DNA from: Bernardetia sp963719525
Lineage (GTDB): Bacteria; Bacteroidota; Bacteroidia; Cytophagales; Bernardetiaceae
DNA length: 64,000 nucleotides
Reading direction: 5' to 3'
Assembly: GCA_963719525.1 (NCBI GenBank)
Contig: CAVRCG010000004.1
Span: 2,108,001 to 2,172,000, forward strand
Part shown: positions 17,777 to 26,774 of the stretch, in pieces
How the letters are laid out: each line of letters starts with the position of its first letter
How positions within the stretch are numbered: the stretch's first letter is position 1
The notes under the pieces: generated by a model
Databases searched by the model: none
What the model saw: only the letters and a program-made list of their open reading frames with translations
What the model was told of the DNA's origin: nothing
Translations under genes and position numbers: made by a program

Positions 17777-18934
17777 TTACAAAACTCCTTTTGTAGAAGG
17801 TAATTCATTCGAACCTGTATGCGTTTTTGCCATTTTGAGTGCCTTTGCGAAAGCCTTAAAAATTGCTTCAATTTTATGATGCTCATTTGCATTTTCTTTC
17901 GGTTCTGCTTTGATGTTTATATTTGATTTTGAAGTATCACTAAGCGATTTGAAAAAGTGCATAAACATTTCGGTAGGCATATCTCCAATTTTTTCTCGTT
18001 TGAAATCTGCTTCCCACACAAGCCACGGTCGTCCTCCAAAATCAATCGCCACTTGTGCCAAAACTTCGTCCATCGGCAAACAAAAACCATAGCGTTCAAT
18101 TCCTCGCTTATCTCCAAAGGCTTTCAAAAGTGCTTCTCCGAGTGCTAGAGCTGTATCTTCAATAGTATGATGCTCATCAATATGCAAATCTCCTTTCGTC
18201 TGAATTTTCAAATCTACTTGTCCGTGTTTTGCAATTTGTTCTAACATGTGGTCAAAAAAAGCTAATCCTGTATTTATTTCTGCTTTTCCTGTTCCGTCCA
18301 AATCGATTTCGATATCAATATCTGTTTCTTTTGTAGTGCGTTTTACTTTTCCAATTCTTGACCCAAATTTTGATTGATTGGTTAATAAAAAATCTTTTAT
18401 TTCTGTCCAATTATCATTTATCAAAGCACAAGTTTCTACTAATTCAGGATTTTTAGAGTTAATTTCTCTCTCTTTATTACCGTCTTTTTCTGCAATCAAA
18501 ATTCCCTTACAACCCAAATTTTTAGCTAATTGAATATCACTAAATCTATCTCCAATTACAAAAGAATTTTGAATATCAAAGTCAGAATTGTTTAGATAAT
18601 GTTTTACCAATCCGATTTCAGGTTTACGGTTTGGCGATTTTTCGTGTGGAAACGTTCTGTCAATCAAAATTTCATCAAAAACGATTCCTTCACTTTCCAA
18701 TATATTCAACATTTTGTTGTGTGCAGGGTGGAAAGTGTGTTCTGGAAAACTTACCGTTCCTAATCCGTCTTGATTAGTTACCATTACAAAATGATATTCT
18801 TTGCTGGCTGCAAGCTGATACAAATTTCTTAAAACGGCTGGCAAAAACTCCAATTTTTCTAACGAATCGATTTGCTCGTCGGCTGGTTCTTTTATGATTG
18901 TTCCGTCACGGTCTATAAAAAGTATTTTTTTCAT
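17777..18934 (-). CDS. hisB: Bifunctional histidinol-phosphatase / imidazoleglycerol-phosphate dehydratase
   Basis: A 385-residue fusion catalysing the sixth and eighth steps of histidine synthesis. Residues 1-175 are a HAD phosphatase with the nucleophile motif FIDRDGTII and FVIGDRFSDIQLAKNLG. From about residue 195 the IGP dehydratase follows with DIDIEIDLDGTG, FFDHMLEQIAKHG, the manganese motif DEHHTIEDTALALGEAL and NEHHKIEAIFKAFAKAL. The fusion order is that of enterobacterial HisB, also found in Bacteroidota. No other his gene is adjacent, so histidine genes are dispersed or this copy was separated from the operon. Confidence 0.94.
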   Translation of the reverse strand: MKKILFIDRDGTIIKEPADEQIDSLEKLEFLPAVLRNLYQLAASKEYHFVMVTNQDGLGTVSFPEHTFHPAHNKMLNILESEGIVFDEILIDRTFPHEKSPNRKPEIGLVKHYLNNSDFDIQNSFVIGDRFSDIQLAKNLGCKGILIAEKDGNKEREINSKNPELVETCALINDNWTEIKDFLLTNQSKFGSRIGKVKRTTKETDIDIEIDLDGTGKAEINTGLAFFDHMLEQIAKHGQVDLKIQTKGDLHIDEHHTIEDTALALGEALLKAFGDKRGIERYGFCLPMDEVLAQVAIDFGGRPWLVWEADFKREKIGDMPTEMFMHFFKSLSDTSKSNINIKAEPKENANEHHKIEAIFKAFAKALKMAKTHTGSNELPSTKGVL

Positions 18935-18946
18935 GTTTTATCAGAA

Positions 18947-19055
18947 TGTAGCTCACTCTTTAGAGTGAGTAGCTGTTTACTAAATCTAATTATTAATTTT
19001 TTTGTCATAAAAATGCAATCACAAATATCCTTCTCACTCTGAATAGTGAGCTACA
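18947..19055. repeat. Pair of inverted palindromes (CTCACTCT family)
   Basis: TGTAGCTCACTCTTTAGAG... at 18947-18976 and the inverse of TGTAGCTCACTATTCAGAG at about 19031-19055 face each other across 55 bp; each unit is palindromic. A related hairpin (acgctactctttagagtgcgc) is near 99-118. This is another REPIN-like family in the spacer upstream of hisB. Confidence 0.55.
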
Positions 19056-19128
19056 GGAATACTACAAAAATAGCATAAAATGTTTATAAAATTGTTTATT
19101 GATATTTTTAAATTCTTTGTAAGAAAAA

Positions 19129-19255
19129 TATACCGAGAAGTAATTGGTTTTCAACAAAATATACGTAGCTGACAGTTTCCAACTGTCAGAAATACAGCAC
19201 TTTAACGACAGTTGAAAACTGTCGCCTACTCTAAAACCAAATTCATTTTAGTATA
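19129..19255. mobile_element. 127-bp TA-flanked MITE, copy 2
   Basis: It has the same length and structure as the element at 6060-6186: TATACCGAGAAGTAATTGG at the left, ACCAAATTCATTTTAGTATA at the right, and the two GACAGTT palindromes inside. About ten single-base differences separate the copies, including one that breaks the right palindrome (GACAGTTGAAAACTGTC). It sits between hisB and folK. Confidence 0.75.
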
Positions 19256-19284
19256 AACAGAATCGAAATTGCATTAACTGATTA

Positions 19285-19803
19285 CTACTTACTGGTAATT
19301 GTAACAACTGGTAACTGGTCTAAGCATTCCTCCAAAAGCTCCTTATTCGTTTTCTCAAAAACAGGATGCAAGAAATTAGGCGCAATTTCGACCAACGGAA
19401 CAAGCGTAAAACGACGTTGATGTAAAAACGGATGAGGAATTTGCAAGTCCTTTCTGTTTTGTGTACTATCTTCTTTTTCCTCTAAAACTAGATTTTCATA
19501 ATACAAAATATCTACATCAATCGTTCTAGAGTACCATTTTTGATAACGTTTTCTGCCTAATTTTTTCTCAATATCTTCTATCTGAACTAATATTTCTTGT
19601 GGCGATAAAATAGAAGAAACCTCAACCACTTGATTGAGAAAAGAAGGTTGATTTTCTACGCCCCAAGCAGCCGTTTGATAAATGCTAGATTCGCTTTTAA
19701 TTTTTCCAATTTGTAAGGAAGTATATTCTTTTGCTTCTAAGATATTCTGTTCTCTGTTTCCTAAATTTCCTCCTAATAATAGAAAAACTGTTTTTTGATT
19801 CAT
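19285..19803 (-). CDS. folK: 6-hydroxymethyl-7,8-dihydropterin pyrophosphokinase
   Basis: A 172-residue HPPK of folate synthesis, transferring pyrophosphate from ATP to 6-hydroxymethyl-dihydropterin. Recognisable blocks are LLLGGNLGNREQNI, SSIYQTAAWGVENQPSFLNQ (pterin pocket), the signature WYSRTIDVDILYY with the Mg-binding Asp pair, and IPHPFLHQRRFTLVPLVEIAP. The last residues, DQLPVVTITSK, are encoded by an ACTGGTAA-type short-repeat block, so the C-terminal tail is repeat-derived. folB and folP are not adjacent. Confidence 0.93.
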   Translation of the reverse strand: MNQKTVFLLLGGNLGNREQNILEAKEYTSLQIGKIKSESSIYQTAAWGVENQPSFLNQVVEVSSILSPQEILVQIEDIEKKLGRKRYQKWYSRTIDVDILYYENLVLEEKEDSTQNRKDLQIPHPFLHQRRFTLVPLVEIAPNFLHPVFEKTNKELLEECLDQLPVVTITSK

Positions 19804-19845
19804 TTTTAGTATCTATGAAATTCCTTTGAAATAAGTGTAAAATAG

Positions 19846-19886
19846 AAACGAGGATAATTTTTTTATGAATTATCCTCGTTTTTTTT
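19846..19886. terminator. Hairpin behind the Ig-like lipoprotein gene
   Basis: AAACGAGGATAATT and AATTATCCTCGTTT form a 14-bp stem between the stop at 19908 and folK. The eight-T tract follows on the plus strand, while the minus strand has GTTTCTATTTT. It is probably a terminator for the minus-strand gene despite the stronger plus-strand tract. Confidence 0.55.
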
Positions 19887-19907
19887 AGGTTTGAATGGTT
19901 TACTTTT

Positions 19908-21449
19908 TTATCGAACTATAAAGTAATATTTTACTTGACTTTCTTGGTCAAATGTATCTCTTGCATATATAGTTAGAACATAGTAAGTTCCTGCTCTAGC
20001 GTTTTCATCAATTTCAAACTCTCTATCTATTGGAACATTACTTATAAGATTATCTTCTTCTATAACTACTTGTTCGTTCCCTTCTACTCCCCATGTTATT
20101 CTGTAGTTTTCTAATGCTACATCTTCAAAAATTCTTCCGATAAAACGTATAGTGAGACCTGCTGAAACGGCTACTGATGAATTTCTATTTGTACTAAAAC
20201 TGGTTGGATTTCCATCTACTAGCGTACCTAATACTCCTATACTAGGATTGTCATTGTCTTTTATCTCAATTATAAGTGTATATATATCTGGAATATTTCC
20301 AGCTACATCGGTAGCTCTTATTTCTATATTGTAGAGCGTTCCTACACTAGCTGTTGAAGGAATAGGAATGCGAAACGGAAAACCATCAAGATTTGAGAGG
20401 TTGATAGATTCTTGATTTATGTCCCATGTCCTTAAAGGTACTGTCGAACCATCAAAATAAATAGAAACATCTTTCAAAATTCCTAATCTATCTCTAATTT
20501 CTCCTCTCTCAATAAATAGTTCTTGCCCTTCTATAACTTCTATTTGCCCTTCTTCATCTATTTGATCATTGAGGTTAGTTATTATACTTTCAATTACTGG
20601 ATTTTGATCATCACAATCAATTAAAAAAAATAGAGTATCACTACCGACATTATCATCTGTATCCGTAACTGTGAAAATCAGTTTAATTGTTTGTCCATTA
20701 GGTATAGTATTAGGAACTACAATAGAACTACCAAAAACCTCTCGCAAATTAACCGAAGGCACTCCACTCAAATCACGATTAATGATAGAATTAGGATATC
20801 CTTCAAATTGAGCGGATATTTTATCTAATGCTACATTATCACTAGCTTCGCCTGATATAGGAATAATACTTGATCTACAGGCTTTATATTCTTTGGCTTC
20901 TACATCTACAACTGTTATTGATAAATCAACTGTTAAAGTTAAATCTAATATAATATCTGTAAGAGGTTCTGGACGACTATTTACTACTGTAAACGTTTTA
21001 GTAACAGAAAATCTATTTGGAGCTTTTCTCTCTACATTACTTGTAGCATCTGTTTTGGCATTACCATCGACAACTGTAAGTGTAAGTTCATATTGACCTA
21101 AAGCAGCATCAGCAGGAATAACTACGAGTGGATAGCGTTCTAAGGTTAATAATCTAGCTCTTACATTTGTTCGTATTGTATCTGTACGGTTCAGAGTGCT
21201 ACTGGTATCACCGTTTATTTTCTGTATTTTAACAATTACTTCATTTAAGGCAAAATTATCAGTAAGCAAAACATCTAAAAAAATAGTTTCGGTTACATCA
21301 TATTGTTCTTGCAAAGTAAAATCTCCAATAGAAGGAGGCAAAAGGTCTTCAATAGCAACACATCTAAAGAAGCCTACAAACAAAAATAAAAAGAAGATAA
21401 ATGTAGAGAGACGTTTTTTGCAAACTGCTTTATGTAAAGAAAAATTCAT
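19908..21449 (-). CDS. Surface lipoprotein with cadherin/Ig-like repeats
   Basis: A 513-residue exported protein. An N-terminal hydrophobic stretch ends in FLFVGFFRCVAIED, with Cys at about 30 fitting a lipobox. The rest is predicted to be a string of about four beta-sandwich repeats, each with acidic turn motifs typical of cadherin/DUF4625-like domains, such as VTDTDDNVGSDTLFF, DCDDQNPVI, RATDVAGNIPD and KDNDNPSIGV. These loops could bind calcium. No catalytic domain is visible. It ends in YYFIVR, a final beta strand. Likely role: cell-surface binding or adhesion; the partner is unknown. A single gene with its own terminator. Confidence 0.75.
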   Translation of the reverse strand: MNFSLHKAVCKKRLSTFIFFLFLFVGFFRCVAIEDLLPPSIGDFTLQEQYDVTETIFLDVLLTDNFALNEVIVKIQKINGDTSSTLNRTDTIRTNVRARLLTLERYPLVVIPADAALGQYELTLTVVDGNAKTDATSNVERKAPNRFSVTKTFTVVNSRPEPLTDIILDLTLTVDLSITVVDVEAKEYKACRSSIIPISGEASDNVALDKISAQFEGYPNSIINRDLSGVPSVNLREVFGSSIVVPNTIPNGQTIKLIFTVTDTDDNVGSDTLFFLIDCDDQNPVIESIITNLNDQIDEEGQIEVIEGQELFIERGEIRDRLGILKDVSIYFDGSTVPLRTWDINQESINLSNLDGFPFRIPIPSTASVGTLYNIEIRATDVAGNIPDIYTLIIEIKDNDNPSIGVLGTLVDGNPTSFSTNRNSSVAVSAGLTIRFIGRIFEDVALENYRITWGVEGNEQVVIEEDNLISNVPIDREFEIDENARAGTYYVLTIYARDTFDQESQVKYYFIVR

Positions 21450-21939
21450 AAATTCTGTAATTTAGCTGTAATAGATTTATATAAAGCGACCTTGTAACAA
21501 GAAGGGAATAAAGCCGATAGGTAATTTTTGTAAAACTAAAAAGAGATTGAAAAGTTTTTATATGTGAATCAGAACCAATTTCAAAGTTACTGTTTTATAC
21601 GCACTTTATAGTCTAACGATTATTTTTTTATTAAAAATACAAACGATAAAGAGTAATTTCAAAAAATACCATTTATTTTTGCTATTCTTTGCCTAAATTG
21701 ACTTTAGTTTTTAAATTTGACACATCAAATAGATACAATTAATTTGTGTAATTGAAGTTATTTAGAAACAACATAGCCTTACTATTCTTATAATTGTAGA
21801 TTTCAAATTTTAGGGTTGCGCTATTTTATAGCTACATTTCAATCTATCCTTTAATAAATAGACAATTTCATTAGATTGTTTTGTCAAATTAAACGAAAAA
21901 AACTCTTTACTCATTCAACGAGCTATTTAAAAAACAGAC
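21450..21939. other. 490-bp divergent spacer, no gene seen
   Basis: A very AT-rich region between divergent genes. No ORF, repeat or RNA-like structure was recognised. On the plus strand TTTG near 21717 followed 20-odd bases later by taatttgtg is a weak promoter-like arrangement; the long spacer presumably holds promoters for both sides. Confidence 0.4.
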
Positions 21940-23320
21940 ATGCTTTTTAAAAAAATAATAACAGCTTTTGTCGGACAGACAGATACAAACGATGGAATTA
22001 CTATTCGTTTTGGTAGATATTCTGATGCCCACAAAACGCTAGAAAAATATGATTCTTGGGCAAGGTTCGACAGGTTTCTTTGAAGACAAAAATTACTTGC
22101 AAGCCTATTTAGAATTTTTTAATTATCTATTAGACGATGACGAAAGTAATTTGAGTTACGATACCGTGCAGATAAATAAAGGTGGAAACGTTACTGATTT
22201 TAAGATAGATTTTACACTTCAACAAGGCTCAAAAATAGTTCGTGGCTTTGCCAATTCGGAAGAGTTTGTAGGAGAAGTAAAACTGGTACAAATAAAGGAT
22301 AATTTGCATGTCGCTTTGGGTAGAAGGCTAATGGAAATGAATTATAATCTTTTGTACAGTGGTTTTTCGCTAGATGAAAATGGCATTATTTGGATTCGTT
22401 TCACTACAAATACAGTAGATAGTTTTGCAGGAAAATTATACAACGGACTTAGAGAAATCGCTACTCGTTCGGATGCGCAAGATGATTTATTACTCAATGA
22501 ATTTACCAGTCAGTTGGAAGCTATTGATGATAAGCACATTGAATATTTATCAGAAGACCATCAAAAGGTAAAACTTCGCTTCTTGAAAAAATGGATAAAA
22601 GAAATACTAGAGGAAATAAAAAACTTGAATGCTGAACGGCTTGCATCGGCTATTTCGTATATGTTATTGACGCTTTTGTATCGAATAGATTATCTTTTAA
22701 CGCCAGAAGGAACGATTACGGCAATGTTAGAAGATATTCATAATGTAGTTTTTCACGACCAAAACCGTTTGCCTGTTCAAAGAAATGCCTATGCTATAAA
22801 AGAGTTTGAAAAAATACTGGCATTTTCTGATGAAGAATTATTACCTAATTTTTATGAGACTAAATCTACTTTCGGCATTGCAAAACCTGCTTATGAAAAA
22901 GATATTAAGGACATAATAAAAAAACAGGTACAAGCTGCTTCTTGGTTTGATAAAAACGATCAACAGGAATTTACGCCTTTCGTTTTTGAATATATTGCAG
23001 GCTATTGTTTGTTTAATTACGGTTTGCCACGTCCGACAAAGGAGTTTTTACATCTTTATTTTCAGATTATACACGCTGATTTTTTTGAGGCTTTGGGAGC
23101 AAAACATCTTTTTTCTATTAAAGAAAATAATAAAAGCAAAAATGAAATTATTCTACAAAAAAATATTATTACAAGAAGAATAAATTTTATCTTACAGACG
23201 TGGAAAGAAATGTATCCTAATCTCAACGAAAAAACACCTAAAATTTCTTACAAAGAATTCACAAAATTTTCTTTTGATTATTTTAATTTTGTAAAAGAAA
23301 TCAAAACCAGTAACCAGTAA
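21940..23320 (+). CDS. Hypothetical cytosolic protein, frameshifted near its start
   Basis: An ATG at 21940 opens a frame reading MLFKKIITAFVGQTD and IRFGRYSDAHKTLEKYDSW that stops at 22083, while the long frame starts only at 22049. Removing one T from the TTT run at about 22078-22080 joins them as RFDRFLEDKNYLQAYLEFF, giving a 459-residue protein. The IRFGRYSDA..KYDSW..F..KNYLQAY pattern is one I have seen at the N-terminus of uncharacterised Bacteroidota proteins, which supports the longer start. No catalytic motif, signal peptide or membrane helix is visible. The C-terminal residues SNQ and the stop are encoded in an AACCAGTAA short-repeat block. Confidence 0.72.
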
Positions 23321-23346
23321 TCAGTAATTAGTAATCAGTAACCAGT
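23307..23346. repeat. Heptamer-type repeat block AACCAGTAATCAGT
   Basis: Five to six degenerate copies of a 7-base unit (aCCAGTA, aTCAGTA, aTTAGTA). The block overlaps the end of the preceding gene, which takes its stop codon from cag-taa inside the repeat. Confidence 0.65.
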
Positions 23347-23424
23347 TAATTTCAATTCTGTACTTGTTATTCTCCGTATACTAGATGTATTCGTATTTCC
23401 CTATTCCCAAACTTCAAACTAACT

Positions 23425-24315
23425 ATGAAAAAAATTGAAATAAAATTACCTAATCCACTTGCGCCAGCAAAACCAATTTTGATAGATTATTATCTTCCAG
23501 AACAAAGAACAAATTCTCAAACTCCTATTATTGTGTTTTTACACGGCTTTAAAGGGTTTAAGGATTGGGGAGCATTTAATCTTATGGCTCAAAATTGGAC
23601 ACAAAAAGGGTTTTTAGTTTTTAAAGTAAATTTTTCTCACAACGGAACAACTACCGAAAGTCCTCTTGATTTTGAAGATTTGGAAGCCTTTGGACAAAAT
23701 TCTATTACAAAAGAACTTTCTGATACAGCCACAGTAATAAATTTTATTTGTAACAGAACCTCAGATTTGCCTAAGCGAAATATAGAAGATATTCGTTTGG
23801 TAGGACACAGTAGAGGAGGAAGTACAGCTATTATTTATGCTGCAAAAGACAAACGAATCAATAAAGTAATTACGCTTTCGGCAGTTAGTGATTTGGAAGA
23901 GCGATATTTTAATGATAAAAATAAAAAGCAATGGCATAAAAACGGAGTTGTAGTGATTGAAAATGGACGTACAAATCAAAAAATGCCTTTATTTGAATCT
24001 TTTTATGAAGACTTTAAGAAAAACCCAAATAACTATTCCGTAAAAGAAGCCACACAAAAATTAAATCAAGCCAATACACCACAACTTATCATACATGGAG
24101 CAAAAGATGATTCTGTAACCATACAAGATGCACAAGATATTTTTAAATGGAGTTCTGATACTTCTCTAATTACTACAAATGAAAATGTAAAAATGATTTT
24201 GGTGGAAAATGCAGACCATACCTATAATACAAAACACCCAAATTTGATAAATAATATAGAAGAATTGCCTGCTCCTTTCTTAGAGATGAGTAATTTGGTA
24301 GCTAGTTTTGGATAG
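23425..24315 (+). CDS. Alpha/beta hydrolase (dienelactone hydrolase / S9-like)
   Basis: A 296-residue serine hydrolase. Oxyanion-hole motif VFLHGFKGFKDWG, nucleophile elbow GHSRGGSTA (Ser about residue 130), acid Asp in HGAKDDSV and catalytic His in ENADHTYN complete the triad in the right order. There is no signal peptide, so it is cytosolic. The substrate is unknown; esters or peptides are typical. A clear rho-independent terminator follows. Confidence 0.88.
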   Translation: MKKIEIKLPNPLAPAKPILIDYYLPEQRTNSQTPIIVFLHGFKGFKDWGAFNLMAQNWTQKGFLVFKVNFSHNGTTTESPLDFEDLEAFGQNSITKELSDTATVINFICNRTSDLPKRNIEDIRLVGHSRGGSTAIIYAAKDKRINKVITLSAVSDLEERYFNDKNKKQWHKNGVVVIENGRTNQKMPLFESFYEDFKKNPNNYSVKEATQKLNQANTPQLIIHGAKDDSVTIQDAQDIFKWSSDTSLITTNENVKMILVENADHTYNTKHPNLINNIEELPAPFLEMSNLVASFG

Positions 24316-24412
24316 CATTTTTATTTTTTCACTCAAATTTTACGTAAAATTGTCTATTAAAATCAGTCCTGTAAAAGTTAAAAATAATTAAATTAAAAAT
24401 CATTAAAATTTG

Positions 24413-24460
24413 AGCCAGTTTGAAAATTGCAGAATACAGTTTTTAAATTGGCTTTTTTTG
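24413..24460 (+). terminator. Terminator of the hydrolase gene
   Basis: AGCCAGTTT and AAATTGGCT pair, with one G-U pair, followed by TTTTTTT, about 100 bp after the hydrolase stop codon. Confidence 0.65.
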
Positions 24461-24604
24461 ATGTTTTGGTTTTTAAGATTTCATTCAAAAAAGTGAGCCA
24501 AAAAAAAAGTGAAAAAAAATAAAAAATTGATAATTCACTCATTTTGAATTTTGTAGTTGATTTTACAAAATGACTTCAAAAAAACTATTTGACAAAATAA
24601 AATT

Positions 24605-25063
24605 CTAGCTACGCAACTTTTTAAAGAATTTTTTTAATAACTCTTCGCATTCTTGCGTCAAAATATCATTTTCTATTTTTATTTTTTTTGGAAACAAGTT
24701 TGCATTTGTGAGAGTAGAAAAGCCTCGTTGCAAATCAGTTGCACCATAATAAATTTCTGAAATCTGCGACCAAGCCAATGCGCCAGCACACATAACGCAA
24801 GGTTCGAGAGTAACATAGAGTTTACAACCTGTCAGATACTTAAAATTTAGCGTATTGGCAGCAGAAGTAATAGCAATTAGTTCGGCGTGAGCAGTTATAT
24901 CTTGTAGTTTTTCGGTCATGTTATGCGCTCTAGCAATAATTTTTTGATTGTAAACAATGATTGCTCCCACAGGAATTTCATTAGCTTCAAAACTTTTTTG
25001 AGCTTCTTTTAATGCCTCCTGCATAAAAAAATTGTGAGAAAAAGGTGTTAAAAAATTACTCAT
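24605..25063 (-). CDS. tadA: tRNA-adenosine(34) deaminase-like nucleoside deaminase
   Basis: A 152-residue zinc deaminase of the CDA fold. The zinc and catalytic residues are in HAELIAI (His and general-base Glu) and TLEPCVMCAGAL (two Cys). ANEIPVGAIIV and ITAHAELIAITSA match TadA, which converts the wobble adenosine of tRNA-Arg(ACG) to inosine. Guanine deaminases share these motifs, but the short length and the C-terminal CEELLKKFFKKLR helix fit TadA better. The start ATG gives the usual MQEALKEAQKS helix about 14 residues in. Confidence 0.87.
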   Translation of the reverse strand: MSNFLTPFSHNFFMQEALKEAQKSFEANEIPVGAIIVYNQKIIARAHNMTEKLQDITAHAELIAITSAANTLNFKYLTGCKLYVTLEPCVMCAGALAWSQISEIYYGATDLQRGFSTLTNANLFPKKIKIENDILTQECEELLKKFFKKLRS

Positions 25064-25399
25064 TTATGATTTTAATATTTTATGTAACTTTTGACAAACA
25101 AACAGAGAAAAATTAACATAATTAGCAATTTTATGATTCTGCTTTTTTCGAAAATTAATCGTTGATTTCCATTCCTTCGTCGAAAATATAGTATTGTTTG
25201 CCGATACAAAGTTATTGTTTGTGATAATTGGCATTATTAATGATAAGCGTGTTTTTATGAAGTGAATAAATTTTTTGTGTGTAACTTTCATTTCTAAAAA
25301 AACGTTGTTATATTTGTATATATCAATCAATCATTACAGACACGGTACACTTCGTACTTCTTTTTAAAGCAATACCCACTACTAAGCCACGTTAAGAAG
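25064..25399. other. Divergent spacer between tadA and the sigma-factor gene
   Basis: A 336-bp AT-rich spacer. An antisense frame inside it (25330-25064) has no protein-like composition and was not called. It contains the candidate promoter of the sigma-factor gene; nothing else was seen. Confidence 0.4.
25309..25316 (+). promoter_or_regulatory. Candidate -7 box of the sigma-factor gene
   Basis: TATATTTG fits the Bacteroidota -7 consensus TAnnTTTG and lies 84 bp before the ATG at 25400. The -33 region is only weakly matched (tttc/ttca). Confidence 0.35.
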
Positions 25400-26101
25400 A
25401 TGCAAACTAAAAGTAATTTAAGCAAAGAAAAAAAATCTAGTAAGTCTAGTACTACTACTTCTAAAGTAAAAGTAAATACATCTAAAGTAAGTAAGAGAAA
25501 AAAGAATTCTCCTCCTTTAGAAGAACTATTACAAGCTAACGATAGTCAGCTCATTACGCTTTACAAATCAGGCGACGACAATGCTTTTGCAGTTTTGTTG
25601 AACCGTCATAAAAATAGAATTTTTACAATTCTCATTACGATTGTCAAAGATACATATATTGCTGAAGATTTGATGCAAGAAGCCTTTATAAAGGTAGTAG
25701 ATACAATTCGTTTGGGCAAATACAATGAGGAAGGAAAATTTTTACCTTGGCTTTCTCGTATTGCACATAATTTGGCGATAGATTACTTTAGAAAGCAAAA
25801 ACGTTATCCTACTATTACCGTAGAAGACGGTAGCACAGTTTTTAATACTATTGAATTTACTCAAAAATCTTCTGAAGAAGCACATATTGAACAAGAGATT
25901 TGTGAGAATTTGAAAAAACATGTACGTCAGTTGCCAGATGCTCAAAGAGAAGTATTGATTATGCGTCAGTATTTTAATATGAGCTTTCAAGAAATTGCAG
26001 ATGCAACGTATGTAAGTATTAATACAGCACTAGGAAGAATGCGTTACGCTCTTATCAATCTTAGAAAACTTATGGAAGCAAGCGAAGGAATTAATGATTA
26101 A
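25400..26101 (+). CDS. ECF-type RNA polymerase sigma factor
   Basis: A 233-residue sigma-70 family factor with only regions 2 and 4. An unusual basic, Ser/Thr/Lys-rich N-terminal tail of about 45 residues precedes sigma-2 (LLNRHKNRIFTILITIVKD, AEDLMQEAFIKV, WLSRIAHNLAIDYFRKQKR; about 70-145). Sigma-4 (LPDAQREVLIMRQYF, SFQEIADATYVSINTALGRM; about 175-225) is the -35-binding helix-turn-helix. Proteins with this layout in Bacteroidota are often called sigma-70 family factors and can be involved in stress or surface responses. The next gene, 111 bp downstream, encodes a 98-residue protein in the usual anti-sigma position but without a membrane helix. Confidence 0.88.
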   Translation: MQTKSNLSKEKKSSKSSTTTSKVKVNTSKVSKRKKNSPPLEELLQANDSQLITLYKSGDDNAFAVLLNRHKNRIFTILITIVKDTYIAEDLMQEAFIKVVDTIRLGKYNEEGKFLPWLSRIAHNLAIDYFRKQKRYPTITVEDGSTVFNTIEFTQKSSEEAHIEQEICENLKKHVRQLPDAQREVLIMRQYFNMSFQEIADATYVSINTALGRMRYALINLRKLMEASEGIND

Positions 26102-26212
26102 AAAAATTAATTAACTTTAATGACCAAACAATAAGAACAAGGATTGAAAAGGAGCTTAAATCAGAACAACTCAAAAAACAAAGGTTATTCTATCTATATA
26201 AGCTAAAAGTCT

Positions 26213-26509
26213 ATGAAAAATTCAATCCTATCAAAAATTAATTCTATAGTCAATTCTACTTCTCAACCAATTTCTACCAAAAAAGAAACTGATTTTCAGT
26301 ATCTGCAAAATAGAGTAGTTCGTTATGTATATCAAGAAACTTCTTCCATAGAAAATTCGAAAATAGAGTTACTACTTCAATCTGATGAAAAGCTGAATCA
26401 GTTTTTTTACGAAATAGTAAATCTAAAAAAACAAATGGACGATTGTCAGACAAGACACAAACCGTCAAGTCAAGTTGTAGATAAAATATTGAATTACTCT
26501 AGAAAATAG
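26213..26509 (+). CDS. Small protein downstream of the sigma factor
   Basis: A 98-residue soluble protein (MKNSILSKINSIVNS start), predicted helical, with LQNRVVRYVYQET, NSKIELLLQSDEKLNQFFYE and a C-terminal VVDKILNYSRK. It has no zinc-binding HxxxCxxC and no membrane segment, so it is not a classic ZAS anti-sigma factor. Its position directly behind the sigma gene and before the shared terminator suggests a regulatory partner, which is an inference from context. Confidence 0.62.
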   Translation: MKNSILSKINSIVNSTSQPISTKKETDFQYLQNRVVRYVYQETSSIENSKIELLLQSDEKLNQFFYEIVNLKKQMDDCQTRHKPSSQVVDKILNYSRK

Positions 26510-26552
26510 AAAAAATAGAAAAAATTAATAGTTGTAAAATATAAATAGAAAG

Positions 26553-26586
26553 ACCTTTGCTTAGTGGGTAGGCAAAGGTTTTTTTG
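26553..26586 (+). terminator. Terminator of the sigma-factor operon
   Basis: ACCTTTGC and GCAAAGGT form the stem, followed by seven T, 43 bp after the stop of the small gene. A typical intrinsic terminator. Confidence 0.8.
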
Positions 26587-26774
26587 TGCAAAACAATCTG
26601 TTCATGCATCTGTTTATTAGACAAAATCGTAACCTATATAGAGAGTAAATTTTATTTTCGTATATACATTGTTATTTTAACGGTATAACTTTCATTAAGG
26701 CAAAAAAAATCACTAAATTAGCATACTGTTACGTTTAGACAGAAAACCATTTATTAACATTAATAACAGCTATT

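Noticed and set aside
25064..25330. 88-codon minus-strand ORF upstream of tadA
   Set aside because: Low-complexity A/T-driven composition, overlaps the likely promoter region and has no recognisable motif.
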